Assembly: GCA_947259415.1 (NCBI GenBank)
Contig: CAMYMI010000010.1
Span: forward strand, 1-60,546
Origin: an uncultured Ectothiorhodospiraceae bacterium
GTDB taxonomy: Bacteria; Pseudomonadota; Gammaproteobacteria; UBA9214
Length of the DNA: 60,546 nt
Direction: 5' to 3'
Shown: positions 9,342 through 17,793 of the stretch, piece by piece
Numbering within the stretch: the first letter of the stretch is position 1
How the letters are laid out: every line of letters begins with the position of its first letter
The notes under the pieces: model-generated
Told to the model about the DNA's origin: nothing
Database searches by the model: none
The model's input: only the letters and a program-made list of their open reading frames with translations
Position numbers and translations under genes: made by a program

Positions 9342-10325
9342 ATGAGACGCCTGGAGTACTACTGGTATACCTGCAATCCGTGGCTGATCCTCCTGACCCC
9401 GGTCTCTCTGATATACCGGCTCGCCGTCTGGTTGCGCCACCTGGCCTATCGCAGCGGACTGCTAAGGCGGCACAGGTTGCCGGTACCGGTGGTGGTGGTG
9501 GGCAACATCACTGTGGGTGGCACCGGCAAGACACCCCTGGTTGCCTGGCTGGCCGGTTTCCTGAAGGAGGCCGGATACAGCCCCGGGATTGTTGCACGCG
9601 GTTACAAGGGCAAGGCCCGGCACTGGCCCCAGCAGGTACGTCCGGACAGCGATCCGCAGATGGTCGGGGACGAGGCGGTGTTGCTGGCTGGTCTGAGCGG
9701 GTGCCCGGTGGCGGTTGCACCGCGTCGGCCGCAGGCGGCACGGGCGCTGATCGAGCACCACAACTGTGACCTGATCCTGAGTGACGATGGCCTGCAGCAT
9801 TATGCCCTGCACCGGGATATAGAGATCGCCGTGATGGACGGTGTCAGGCGCCTTGGCAACGAGTTCTGCCTGCCGGCCGGGCCCCTGCGCGAGCCAGCAA
9901 AACGACTTGCAGAGGTCGACCTCGTGGTCGTCAATGGCCTGGCTGACAAGGGCGAGTACCCCATGAAAATGAAGGCCACTGGTGCACGTGATATCAAGGG
10001 CATCGAGCCGGTGTGTGAACTGGCAGGTTTCCGTGGCCAGTCCGTTCACGGTGTTGCGGCTATTGGACATCCGGAACGGTTCTTTGCGGTACTCAGGCAA
10101 GCAGGCCTGGAGGTCGAGGAGCATGCCTTTCCCGACCACCACAACTTTGTGGAGGCGGATCTCGCTTTTGGTGATGATCGCCCGGTATTCATGACGGCGA
10201 AGGATGCGGTCAAGTGCCGGCATTTACCCCTGGCTAACGCCTGGTATGTCCCTGTTACAATCGAGATGACGCCGGAATTCGGTATCCGGCTGCTTGAGCT
10301 GCTGGGCCGTGACAAACACCCCTGA
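9342..10325 (+). CDS. lpxK: Tetraacyldisaccharide 4'-kinase
   Basis: LpxK phosphorylates the 4' position of the lipid A disaccharide on the inner face of the inner membrane. The protein has 327 residues, the usual length. An N-terminal membrane-associated helix is followed by the P-loop GGTGKTP near residue 60, and 'LSDDGLQHY' holds conserved family residues. With kdsB two genes on, this is a lipopolysaccharide mini-cluster. Confidence 0.95.
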   Translation: MRRLEYYWYTCNPWLILLTPVSLIYRLAVWLRHLAYRSGLLRRHRLPVPVVVVGNITVGGTGKTPLVAWLAGFLKEAGYSPGIVARGYKGKARHWPQQVRPDSDPQMVGDEAVLLAGLSGCPVAVAPRRPQAARALIEHHNCDLILSDDGLQHYALHRDIEIAVMDGVRRLGNEFCLPAGPLREPAKRLAEVDLVVVNGLADKGEYPMKMKATGARDIKGIEPVCELAGFRGQSVHGVAAIGHPERFFAVLRQAGLEVEEHAFPDHHNFVEADLAFGDDRPVFMTAKDAVKCRHLPLANAWYVPVTIEMTPEFGIRLLELLGRDKHP

Positions 10326-10337
10326 TGGAGTTGCGCT

Positions 10338-10517
10338 ATGGATAAGAAACTACTAGATATACTTGCCTGTCCCGTCTGCAAGGGACCCTTGGTCTACCAC
10401 AAGGAAGCCGCTGAACTCATCTGCAAGGCCGACCGGCTTGCCTATCCGATCCGGGATGACATACCGGTCATGCTCGAAGAGGAAGCCCGCAAACTGAATG
10501 AGGAAGAGGAAGTCTGA
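10338..10517 (+). CDS. ycaR: Trm112-family small protein (YcaR-like)
   Basis: This 59-residue protein begins '[14 protein letters not shown]', the hallmark of the bacterial Trm112/YcaR family, and lies between lpxK and kdsB as in E. coli and Pseudomonas. The CPVC pair and a single later Cys (residue 29) are present, so a full four-Cys zinc site is not. The acidic C-terminus (NEEEEV) is usual. Eukaryotic homologues activate methyltransferases; the bacterial role is poorly defined. Start ATG at 10338. Confidence 0.9.
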   Translation: MDKKLLDILACPVCKGPLVYHKEAAELICKADRLAYPIRDDIPVMLEEEARKLNEEEEV

Positions 10518-10558
10518 GTCGTCGGCGTTAGCCGGGGCCGAACAGCCAGGTGGATGAC

Positions 10559-11338
10559 ATGAGCACGGAATTCAAGGTGGTGATACCAGCACGTTATGCT
10601 TCGACGCGGCTGCCCGGGAAACCGTTGCGTCAGCTGGCGGGCCGCCCGATGCTACAGCATGTGCATGAATGCGCCCGGCTAAGTGGCGCAGACGAGATTG
10701 TTGTCGCGACCGATGACCGGCGTATCGAGACAGCAGCGATAGCATTTGGTGCAAACGTGTGCATGACCTCGACAGAGCACACCTCCGGGACCGAGCGGCT
10801 AACGGAAGTGGTGGAGCAGCTGGGCTGGCAGCAAGACACCATCGTGGTCAACCTGCAAGGCGATGAGCCCATGATGCCGCCTGAGCTGATCAGGCAGGTG
10901 GCCGACAATCTTGCCCGTCACGAGGATGCCGCTATCGCAACCCTTGCCAGTCCGATCACAGACAGCGGGCAGATGACCGACCCGAATGTAGTCAAGGTGG
11001 TGCTCGACCGCGCCGGCTATGCCATGTATTTCAGCCGTGCGCCGATACCCTGGCAACGTGATTCAGTGACTGTGCAACACCCGGGACACGAGCGTGGGGA
11101 TGCCCTGCATCATATCGGCATGTACGCCTACCGCGCAGGTTTCCTGCAGCGCTTCAGGCAACTCGAACCGTCTCCCCTGGAGGTTGTGGAAAAACTGGAA
11201 CAGCTGCGCGCCCTGTGGCACGGCCTGAAGATTCACGTGGGTATCGCGACCGCAGCACCCGGACCCGGGGTTGATACCGAGGCCGACCTGCTGCGGGCCG
11301 AGCGCCTGCTCCAGAACCAGCCTCAGTGTGAAACCTGA
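10559..11338 (+). CDS. kdsB: 3-deoxy-manno-octulosonate cytidylyltransferase
   Basis: KdsB activates Kdo with CTP to CMP-Kdo, needed for the lipopolysaccharide inner core. 'VVIPARYASTRLPGKPL' near the start is the family signature for nucleotide binding, and 'NLQGDEP' marks the metal/CTP site. The ATG at 10559 is preferred over an in-frame GTG at 10550, because the AGGTGG at 10548-10553 is placed for it and the protein then starts like known KdsB (259 residues). Confidence 0.94.
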   Translation: MSTEFKVVIPARYASTRLPGKPLRQLAGRPMLQHVHECARLSGADEIVVATDDRRIETAAIAFGANVCMTSTEHTSGTERLTEVVEQLGWQQDTIVVNLQGDEPMMPPELIRQVADNLARHEDAAIATLASPITDSGQMTDPNVVKVVLDRAGYAMYFSRAPIPWQRDSVTVQHPGHERGDALHHIGMYAYRAGFLQRFRQLEPSPLEVVEKLEQLRALWHGLKIHVGIATAAPGPGVDTEADLLRAERLLQNQPQCET

Positions 11339-11387
11339 TGCCAGATCTGTAAAAGTTTTATATGTTTATGATAAATAAATCATTTAT

Positions 11388-11407
11388 ATAACCTGCACGC
11401 AGGTTAT
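11388..11407 (-). terminator. Perfect palindrome between kdsB and the DUF3330 gene
   Basis: ATAACCTGC-AC-GCAGGTTAT is a 9-2-9 perfect inverted repeat one base past the stop of the leftward DUF3330 gene. On the minus strand an AT-rich stretch follows. It may be a weak or bidirectional terminator for the two convergent genes; the T-run is not clean. Confidence 0.4.
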
Positions 11408-11408
11408 C

Positions 11409-11582
11409 TCACTGGGCCTCATCTTCCGCTTGCTGTTTCCATTGCTGGTAACAGTCAATACCGCAGAAATAGAGCACATAGTCCGTGGCTTCCTCGCTTT
11501 TGGCCTCGGAGACGGGGATCTCCTTAAGGCAAATCTCGCAGGCGACCATTTGGGTTTCGGCAGGATTGTCATTGGCATTCAT
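11409..11582 (-). CDS. Small four-cysteine protein, DUF3330-like
   Basis: A 57-residue cytoplasmic protein. Cysteines at 15, 18, 40 and 44 (CEIC ... CGIDC) could bind zinc or another metal. The pattern and 'YFCGIDCY' match DUF3330 proteins known from mercury transposons and many chromosomes; their function is not established. The ATG at 11582 is chosen because translation from upstream would add an unrelated Arg/Pro-rich stretch and cross the promoter. A perfect FNR-type box lies about 100 bases upstream with a TATAAT between. Confidence 0.75.
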   Translation of the reverse strand: MNANDNPAETQMVACEICLKEIPVSEAKSEEATDYVLYFCGIDCYQQWKQQAEDEAQ

Positions 11583-11639
11583 AATGCACCCTCGCGCAAG
11601 CCAGGCTGTTTTCCTGGATGGTAAGTATAACCGATCCCG

Positions 11640-11645
11640 ATTATA
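11640..11645 (-). promoter_or_regulatory. -10 element TATAAT for the DUF3330 gene
   Basis: ATTATA on the plus strand reads TATAAT on the minus strand, a consensus -10. No good -35 stands 17 bases upstream (the site reads CACCCG), as expected for an activator-dependent promoter. The FNR-type box centre is about 47 bases upstream of the -10, near position -58 to -62 from a predicted start around 11630-11633, which is class I geometry. Confidence 0.6.
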
Positions 11646-11684
11646 AGCAGAGGGTGGCCGCCCGGGTGGAGACGTCCAATGCCA

Positions 11685-11698
11685 TTGATCCGGATCAA
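11685..11698. promoter_or_regulatory. Perfect FNR/ANR-type operator
   Basis: TTGATCCGGATCAA matches the FNR/ANR/Dnr consensus TTGAT-N4-ATCAA exactly. With flanking bases the palindrome extends to 16 bp. It lies between the leftward DUF3330 gene and the rightward unknown gene at 11834. Position favours control of the leftward gene. Oxygen or NO control is inferred from the consensus. Confidence 0.75.
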
Positions 11699-11833
11699 TA
11701 TCCTGCCGGTCACGCATGACAATTGCGGGTGGGGACAGCGGCACCGGCTGCCTGTTCTGGCTGATTCCAGTGCATTACATTATGATGACTAAGTGAATGC
11801 GCGAAGGCAGGTCAGACAAGAGGTGATCACACT

Positions 11834-12187
11834 ATGAAACCGATTCTTGCTGTGGAATTCAGGGCCAAGGCGGGGGACTACGAATTCAATGAGGAGAGCG
11901 TGCCACTGCACAGCCCTGAAGAATTGTTTAATTACGTTGCCCCAGGCGGTGGTTGCGAGTCGATCCCTTCTGAGGTGGAAGAAATCAGGATGGTTTTTCT
12001 CCCGCCGGAGCATCCGAATGTCCAGACCCCGATCGCCGATGTGCCTGCGACCCTGCAGCTGGGGATGGTGATTTTTACCGGGCCGCTGTCTGATATCGTC
12101 CAGACGGCGGAACAGATCCTTGACAAGGCGGGACGCGGCGAACTCTCGGAGTCCTTCCTCACGGTAGTGGGTGCGGGCAGCGCCTGA
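11834..12187 (+). CDS. Unknown 117-residue protein
   Basis: I do not recognise a family. The protein is acidic, soluble (no signal peptide or membrane segment) and has no cysteine except one near residue 39 (GGGCES). AGAGG at 11819-11823 sits about 10 bases before the ATG. A run predicting short beta strands (MVFLPPEH, QLGMVIFTGP) suggests a small alpha/beta fold. It stands alone between the FNR-box region and a candidate RNA gene. Normal codon use supports a real gene. Confidence 0.6.
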   Translation: MKPILAVEFRAKAGDYEFNEESVPLHSPEELFNYVAPGGGCESIPSEVEEIRMVFLPPEHPNVQTPIADVPATLQLGMVIFTGPLSDIVQTAEQILDKAGRGELSESFLTVVGAGSA

Positions 12188-12241
12188 CCTGATCCCCTGA
12201 GCCCCGCTATTGTGTTGACCATGCAGGCCTGAGGCTCATCC

Positions 12242-12269
12242 TTGCAGTACCGGTTACAGGAGCTATACT
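12242..12269 (+). promoter_or_regulatory. Sigma-70 promoter ahead of candidate RNA
   Basis: TTGCAG (12242-12247), a 16-base spacer and TATACT (12264-12269) form a good sigma-70 promoter. The predicted start is near 12276, just before the first helix of the candidate RNA below. No coding start with a ribosome site follows within 600 bases. Confidence 0.6.
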
Positions 12270-12275
12270 TCATAT

Positions 12276-12445
12276 TACAAGGGTGAAAAGGTTGAACGGC
12301 ATCCACCGAGATGCCAGCCTTTGAACTTACCCTTGGAACGCCTCGGATAATCCGGAGCAGGCAACAGGAATCAGGGAAACCTGACAGCCATGAGAGTGGT
12401 GGGGCAGTGCCACCAGCCTGACCGAGCACATCCGGGGCGTTTTAA
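12276..12445 (+). ncRNA. Candidate structured non-coding RNA, unclassified
   Basis: About 170 bases without a credible coding frame fold into nested helices read directly from the sequence. Domain 1 has CAAGGGT (12278) with ACCCTTG (12329), AAAGG (12287) with CCTTT (12318), and GGCATC (12298) with GATGCC (12310). Domain 2 is closed by a 12-bp helix, AACGCCTCGGAT (12337) with ATCCGGGGCGTT (12430). It encloses a TCAGG-GAAA-CCTGA tetraloop hairpin (12371-12384) and a TGGTGG/CCACCA hairpin (about 12397-12415). TTT follows the closing helix, as in an intrinsic terminator. It does not match the motifs I know for RNase P, tmRNA, SRP, 6S or common riboswitches. Several GGA triplets could suggest a CsrA-binding RNA; this is speculation. 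Confidence 0.5.
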
Positions 12446-12876
12446 TGTGCCTTACCGTATCCCGCATATCGGTTTTTCCCTTTTAGAATCAAAAAAATGC
12501 CTGAGATGCCGAGCGCACGCCGGATCTGATGGGGATGTCCGAAACGACCACGCGCTGTACCGGGTTTAACGCTGCCTGGTTATCATTCACGGGACGGGGC
12601 ATGGATCAGGATCCGGGGATGGCATGGCCGAGGGTGTGCAACCGGAGAACCGCCGTACCGGCCGGATACCTCCGGGTCTGCCTTTGATGTGCGCAAGGAT
12701 TCCACCCAGGTGTACCGGTCGTGTCGCCATGATTATGAAATAATCACAGCCTCACGATATGATGCTGACTATGAAGAGACAGTTTTGTAAACGGCGAAAA
12801 ACCGCACTGTTCCGGTAACCGGAAATATTCGAAACCGCATTACAAATAATCGGAAGCAACTTGAATACAATGAGAT
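12446..12876. other. Non-coding interval before the phosphatase gene
   Basis: I find no convincing gene here. It holds a small inverted repeat (TGATTA-TGAAA-TAATCA) near 12729-12747 and the perfect palindrome listed separately at 12810-12824. In Pseudomonas murB lies in this neighbourhood (after the phosphatase); no murB remnant is recognisable. Confidence 0.5.
12810..12824. promoter_or_regulatory. 15-bp perfect palindrome upstream of the phosphatase
   Basis: TTCCGGT-A-ACCGGAA is a perfect inverted repeat 52 bases before the phosphatase start. With no T-run it reads better as a protein-binding operator than as a terminator. The regulator is unknown. Confidence 0.35.
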
Positions 12877-13368
12877 ATGTCTAAGAGCAAGCCGGTGTCC
12901 ATTTTATTTGTCTGCATGGGCAATATCTGCCGGTCGCCGACTGCCCAGGGTGTATTTGAGTGCCTGGTGGAAAATGAAGGCCTGTCCGGCCGTATCAATA
13001 TCGATTCGGCCGGAACCCATGCCTACCATGTCGGTGAAAGTCCAGACAGCCGGGCGATGGAGGCGGCCTCCCGCCGTGGAATCGATTTGAGTGCGCAGCG
13101 CGCACGCCGTGTTGTCGAGGTGGATTTCCAGCGTTTCGACCTGGTGCTGGCGATGGATCGGGACAATTACCACGACCTGCTTGCGCTGTGTCCGACAGAA
13201 CAGTCGGGGAAACTCAGGCTGTTCCTGGAGTTTGCTCCGGAGACCGGAATTGGGGAGGTGCCCGATCCCTACTATGGCGGGGGAACCGGATTTGAACGGG
13301 TACTGGACCTGGTCGAGCAGGCCGCCCGGGGACTGTTGGCGGAGATACGCCAACAGCATGAATTCTGA
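12877..13368 (+). CDS. Low-molecular-weight protein tyrosine phosphatase
   Basis: The 163-residue cytoplasmic phosphatase has the P-loop 'VCMGNICRS' with nucleophile Cys13 and Arg19, and the general acid in 'DPYYGG' near residue 130. Family members dephosphorylate protein tyrosines, in bacteria often autokinases of polysaccharide export; others are arginine phosphatases, so the substrate is open. It is conserved between kdsB and rne in Pseudomonas. It ends three bases from the convergent rne stop. TACAAT at 12866 lies too close to the ATG to give a normal leader, so the promoter is unclear. Confidence 0.92.
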   Translation: MSKSKPVSILFVCMGNICRSPTAQGVFECLVENEGLSGRINIDSAGTHAYHVGESPDSRAMEAASRRGIDLSAQRARRVVEVDFQRFDLVLAMDRDNYHDLLALCPTEQSGKLRLFLEFAPETGIGEVPDPYYGGGTGFERVLDLVEQAARGLLAEIRQQHEF

Positions 13369-13371
13369 GCA

Positions 13372-15675
13372 TCAGGTCTGCTGGTCAGGCATGACCTTGT
13401 CTTTCTGAACACCGGGCTCACCGGTTTGCTGACTCCCGCCGGGTTTGTTGTCCGGAGTTTGCGACTTCAGCGCGCCCGGCGAGGCAGCCGCTGGCGGCCC
13501 GGCTGTTACCGCTTGTTTGCTGCCGGCATCGGACATGGCAGGTGCCTGCTTGATAGCTGTTTCAGCCGGTTGCTGTGCTGTCGACTGGGTGGAGTCATTA
13601 GCCGCCTTTTCCTTCTGGCCTTGGCTTGGACGGCGCTGTCCAGATGGCCGCCGCCGGCCACCACGACGACCGCGGCGTGATCCGCGTCCCTGGCCCTGCT
13701 GGGTGCGGTCAGCCTGACTACGACCGGCTTCAGGACCCTTGTCCTGACTGACAGCCTTGCCGGGTTTATCGGCTTCGGGCCGGGGTGACTTTTTCTGGGG
13801 CCTGTTCCGGTGAGAGGTGCGCCCGGACGCTTGCTGGTCGCCGCCGGGTTGTGTTCTTCTCTGGGGTTGCCTGCTACGGCGTGTATCCTGACCGGAACCA
13901 CCCTTGCCCTGACCGCGCTGCTGACCACGCCGCCGGTCTCCCGGTTTTGTTTTCGCCGGCATTGGCTTTTCACCGGGACCGAACAGGGCGGCGTATAGCC
14001 TGCGTAGCAGCCCGGGTTTCTTGACGGGCGCCTTTACGTCAACGGGTTTGTGATCCGGTGCCGGTGCGGCCGGCGCAACTATCTTGACGGCCGGGGCCTC
14101 TGCTGCGGTCCTTGTCTGCGCAGTTATTGGGGCTTCCTCCAGTTCCGGCTCCACTCGGGTCATGTGGTAGCTGCGCTCCTCCTTTTTGCCGCGTAATTCA
14201 TCGGTGCGGATGCGCTGGATCTCGTAATTGGGTGTATCCATTGCGGGTGAGGGAATCAGCATCACCGATACCCGGTGACGCGACTCGAGCCCGTGGAGTA
14301 ATTCACGCTTCTCATTCAACAGGTAGGTGCCGACATCAACCGGTACGCGGGCCAGTACGCGGATGGTGTTCTCCTTCATGGCCTCTTCCTCGATTATCCG
14401 CAGCACGGAAAGGGACAGGGATTCAACGCCGCGGATCGTGCCCTGGCCAGTGCAGCGCGGACAAACGTTCTGGCTTGATTCACCCAGGGATGGTCGCAGG
14501 CGCTGGCGGGACATCTCGAGCAGGCCAAACCGTGATATCCGGCCGATCTGGACACGAGCCCGGTCCATCTTCAAGGCATCACGCAGCCGGTTCTCGACCT
14601 CCCGGTGGTGGCGCGGGGGCTGCATATCGATAAAGTCGATGACGATCAGGCCGCCCAGGTCACGGATGCGCAGCTGGCGAGCAATCTCGTCGGCCGCCTC
14701 TAGATTGGTATTGAGCGCGGTTTCCTCGATATCGCTGCCCTTGGTCGCACGGGCGGAGTTGATGTCGATGGATAACAATGCCTCGGTATGGTCGATGACG
14801 ATCGCGCCACCGGAGGGGAGCGTCACCTCGCGCTGAAAGGCGGATTCAATCTGGGACTCGATCTGGTAACGGCTGAACAGCGGGGTAGAGTCCTGGTAGA
14901 GTTTCAGCTTGCCCAGGTTGTGAGGCATGACCTGCGCCATGAACTCCCTGGCTTTGTCATAAATCTCCTGGCTGTCGATCAGGATTTCGGCGATGTCCTT
15001 GCGCAGGTAGTCGCGCAATGCCCGAATAATGACATTGCTTTCCTGATAGATCAGGAAGGGCGCCGGTTTCTCTTCAGATGCCTTGCAGATGGCCTCCCAC
15101 AAGGTGACCAGATAGTCGAGGTCCCACTGCAGTTCATCAGTGCTCCGGCCCACACCGGCCGTGCGCACGATCATCCCCATGCCCTCCGGAATGTTCATTG
15201 CGCTCATGGCGTCGCGGATGAAGTTGCGGTCTTCGCCCTGGATGCGCCGTGATACGCCACCGGCGCGCGGATTGTTGGGCATCAGGACGAGGTAGCGCCC
15301 GGCGAGGCTGATGAAGGTAGTGAGGGCGGCACCCTTGGTACCGCGTTCCTCCTTTTCGACCTGGACGACGAGTTCCTGGCCCTCCCTGAGGGCATCCTTG
15401 ATACTCTGCCGGCCACCGTTGCCGCTGCGGGCGGATTCGGAGAAGTAACTGCGGGCGACTTCCTTGAGTGGCAGAAAGCCATGACGTTCGCCGCCATAGT
15501 CGACAAAGGCCGCTTCCAGGCTTGGCTCGATGCGGGTTATTTTTCCCTTGTAGACGTTAGACTTTTTCTGACCTCGGTAAGGTACCTCAATATCAAGGTC
15601 GTAGAGTTTCTGGCCATCGACCATGGCTACACGCAACTCTTCGGGTTGCGTGGTGTTGATCAGCATCCTTTTCAT
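13372..15675 (-). CDS. rne: Ribonuclease E
   Basis: The 767-residue endoribonuclease has the catalytic half intact: an S1 RNA-binding domain (about 35-120), the DNase I-like region with metal-binding aspartates in '[14 protein letters not shown]' and 'LIVIDFIDM' (about 300-350) and the zinc-link CPRCTGQG (about 405). The C-terminal 250 residues are low-complexity, rich in Arg, Gly, Gln and Pro, and serve as scaffold and RNA-binding tail. It is shorter than E. coli RNase E (1,061). It processes rRNA and tRNA and starts mRNA decay. The gene is divergent from rluC, as in E. coli, with a leader of up to 400 bases that may serve feedback control. Confidence 0.95.
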   Translation of the reverse strand: MKRMLINTTQPEELRVAMVDGQKLYDLDIEVPYRGQKKSNVYKGKITRIEPSLEAAFVDYGGERHGFLPLKEVARSYFSESARSGNGGRQSIKDALREGQELVVQVEKEERGTKGAALTTFISLAGRYLVLMPNNPRAGGVSRRIQGEDRNFIRDAMSAMNIPEGMGMIVRTAGVGRSTDELQWDLDYLVTLWEAICKASEEKPAPFLIYQESNVIIRALRDYLRKDIAEILIDSQEIYDKAREFMAQVMPHNLGKLKLYQDSTPLFSRYQIESQIESAFQREVTLPSGGAIVIDHTEALLSIDINSARATKGSDIEETALNTNLEAADEIARQLRIRDLGGLIVIDFIDMQPPRHHREVENRLRDALKMDRARVQIGRISRFGLLEMSRQRLRPSLGESSQNVCPRCTGQGTIRGVESLSLSVLRIIEEEAMKENTIRVLARVPVDVGTYLLNEKRELLHGLESRHRVSVMLIPSPAMDTPNYEIQRIRTDELRGKKEERSYHMTRVEPELEEAPITAQTRTAAEAPAVKIVAPAAPAPDHKPVDVKAPVKKPGLLRRLYAALFGPGEKPMPAKTKPGDRRRGQQRGQGKGGSGQDTRRSRQPQRRTQPGGDQQASGRTSHRNRPQKKSPRPEADKPGKAVSQDKGPEAGRSQADRTQQGQGRGSRRGRRGGRRRPSGQRRPSQGQKEKAANDSTQSTAQQPAETAIKQAPAMSDAGSKQAVTAGPPAAASPGALKSQTPDNKPGGSQQTGEPGVQKDKVMPDQQT

Positions 15676-16096
15676 GTTTTATGTCTCTCATGCGCTCGAC
15701 CGCATCCTGCGCAACACACAGCATCTGGCACAGCGTGTCGACTGCCCGCAAGGGGGCAGCAGAGATCACGCAGACCAGCAACCAAAGCTGGTGAATGGTG
15801 GCCTCAATAATGAAGTGTGTTACGTAAGTCATGGGAGCGCTTGTCGTTTATTAATAAAAATTTATCCGAGTTCAGCGATTTGCTGAAAAAGCCGTAGATT
15901 CAATAAGTTAGTATCGCGTAATCTGCAGCGGGAAATAGGTGTCTGTGACGTGTTGTGCACACGTTTATTAATAGTGTCAGGTGCACGTCGCAATGGACTA
16001 TAACAACCTTGCATTGACCTCGCAAACCCGGCGCTGAAAGTCCGGTAGTCAAAGGGGTACAATCCGGCCACAGGTTAATTTTGGTAGTTTGCAGGC
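15676..16096. promoter_or_regulatory. Divergent rne-rluC control region
   Basis: No gene is seen. Towards rluC, TACAAT at 16058-16063 is a fair -10 with a weak -35 (CTGAAA, 16034-16039). Towards rne, TTGCGA (plus strand TCGCAA at 15988) and TAATAA (plus strand TTATTA at 15965) are 17 apart on the minus strand. That would give an rne leader of about 280 bases. A long structured leader is the known site of RNase E autoregulation in enterics; here it is only inferred. Confidence 0.45.
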
Positions 16097-17071
16097 ATGT
16101 CCGTACCCGCTGGGAAACAATTGATGAAGGTCCGCCATGTCGACGTGAGCGCAGAGGAGGCCGGGCAACGCATAGACAATTTTCTGGCGCGTCATCTGAA
16201 GGGTGTACCGCGCAGTGTCATCTACCGTGTCCTGCGGCGCGGCGAGGTGCGGGTCAACAGCGGGCGAATACGGCCCCAGTACAAATTGAAGGCGGGTGAT
16301 ACGGTCAGGATACCGCCGTTGCGGATTGCCCCCGGGCAGCAAAAAACCACGGCAGGAAAACGGTTGCCACAAATCGAAGACGCCATTGTCTTCGAGAATG
16401 CCCGGCTGCTGGTGATCGATAAACCATCCGGGATTGCTGTGCACGGTGGCAGCGGGGTCAGCCATGGGGTGATCGAGGCACTGCGATCCCAGCGCCCCCA
16501 GGCCCCCTACCTGGAATTGGTGCATCGCCTGGACCGGGCTACCTCGGGATGCCTGATTATCGCCAAGCGGCGCAGCGCCCTGCGGGCCCTGCATGAACAA
16601 TTGCGCTTCGGATTGGTGCACAAGCGCTATCTGGCTTTGCTGCGGGGCGAATGGTCGGGTGGCCCGCGGCGTGTCCAGGCCGCGCTGAGAAAGAACCAGC
16701 AGCAGGGCGGTGAACGGGTCGTCAGGGTCGACCCAGATGGCAAGGAGGCGGAGACGATCTTCCGCCCCGTGTCGGATCATGGTATCGCGAGCCTGGTTGA
16801 TATAGAACTCAAGACCGGCCGAACCCACCAGATTCGTGTGCATGCGGCCCATATCGGGCAGCCACTGGCCGGGGATGAAAAATACGGGGATTACGAATTC
16901 AATCGTCGCATGAAGGCATACGGATTGCGACGTTTGTTTTTACATGCACATATGATTGAATTTAACGAACCGGACAGTGATGATGTCATCCATGTGAGCG
17001 CGCCATTGCCCGATGAACTAAGGCAGGTGCTGGACAATCTGGACACCGCTGTAATGGAAACCCATGACTGA
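16097..17071 (+). CDS. rluC: 23S rRNA pseudouridine synthase RluC
   Basis: RluC makes pseudouridines 955, 2504 and 2580 (E. coli numbering) in 23S rRNA. The 324-residue protein has an N-terminal S4 RNA-binding domain (about 25-85) and a catalytic domain with 'HRLDRATSG' near 143, whose first Asp is the nucleophile. Gene order (divergent from rne, followed by a HAD gene) supports RluC over RluD. Its stop overlaps the next gene by 8 bases. Confidence 0.94.
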   Translation: MSVPAGKQLMKVRHVDVSAEEAGQRIDNFLARHLKGVPRSVIYRVLRRGEVRVNSGRIRPQYKLKAGDTVRIPPLRIAPGQQKTTAGKRLPQIEDAIVFENARLLVIDKPSGIAVHGGSGVSHGVIEALRSQRPQAPYLELVHRLDRATSGCLIIAKRRSALRALHEQLRFGLVHKRYLALLRGEWSGGPRRVQAALRKNQQQGGERVVRVDPDGKEAETIFRPVSDHGIASLVDIELKTGRTHQIRVHAAHIGQPLAGDEKYGDYEFNRRMKAYGLRRLFLHAHMIEFNEPDSDDVIHVSAPLPDELRQVLDNLDTAVMETHD

Positions 17072-17765
17072 CGCAGACAGGTATTTTGAACCCGGGGTCA
17101 GGCCCGGGGAGGTGCGATTGATCGTATTTGACTGGGATGGCACCCTGATGGACTCGGAGGCACAGATCGTTGCCTGCCTGCATGCCGCCATCGAGGACCT
17201 GGCACTGGAGCCGCTGCACGACAGAGTGGTCAGGAACGTAATTGGCCTGGGCCTGCGCGAGGCCATCGACACCCTCGTGCCCGGCCGGGACGCGACCTTC
17301 CATCAGGCCTTCATCGAGCATTACCGGCGCCACTGGTTCGCTTCCGAAGATTCCACCCTGTTCGGCGGCGTGCGCGAGACATTGGATATCTGCCGGCAGC
17401 AGGGCTTCCTGCTCGGGGTGGCCACGGGCAAGTCACGCCGGGGTCTCGACCGGGTGCTGGTTGAAACCGGGTTGATGGACTATTTCAATGCAACACGATG
17501 TGCCGACGAGGCGCCCTCGAAGCCGCATCCACAGATGTTGCACGATGTCATGGAGCAGCTCGACGTGTTGCCAGAACAGACTATCATGGTGGGCGATACC
17601 GAGTATGATATGGAAATGGCGGCCAACGCCGGTACCGGCAAGGTCGCTGTCACATCCGGTGTCCACAGTGAATCACGTTTAAACCGGCATATGCCACTGG
17701 TCTGCCTGGAGCGGATCTCGGACATGCCGGCGTGGATGTCGGACATCGGCATCATTCCCGGTTGA
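17064..17765 (+). CDS. HAD-IA family phosphatase
   Basis: The 233-residue enzyme carries the HAD motifs: motif I 'FDWDGTLMDS' (nucleophile Asp) near residue 24, motif II Thr in 'GVATGKSRRG', motif III Lys in 'SKPHPQM' and motif IV 'VGDTEYDMEMA'. A helical cap lies after motif I. It resembles phosphoglycolate phosphatase/PpaX-like enzymes; the substrate cannot be read from sequence. It overlaps rluC and is followed by sppA, an order shared with Pseudomonas. Confidence 0.88.
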   Translation: MTDADRYFEPGVRPGEVRLIVFDWDGTLMDSEAQIVACLHAAIEDLALEPLHDRVVRNVIGLGLREAIDTLVPGRDATFHQAFIEHYRRHWFASEDSTLFGGVRETLDICRQQGFLLGVATGKSRRGLDRVLVETGLMDYFNATRCADEAPSKPHPQMLHDVMEQLDVLPEQTIMVGDTEYDMEMAANAGTGKVAVTSGVHSESRLNRHMPLVCLERISDMPAWMSDIGIIPG

Positions 17766-17793
17766 AACCCGTTTTATTAATCAGGTGGAAGAT

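Noticed and set aside
12276-12445. Known riboswitch or housekeeping RNA
   Set aside because: I compared by memory with cobalamin, glycine, c-di-GMP, RNase P, tmRNA, SRP and 6S signatures. None of their core motifs is present, so it is left unclassified.
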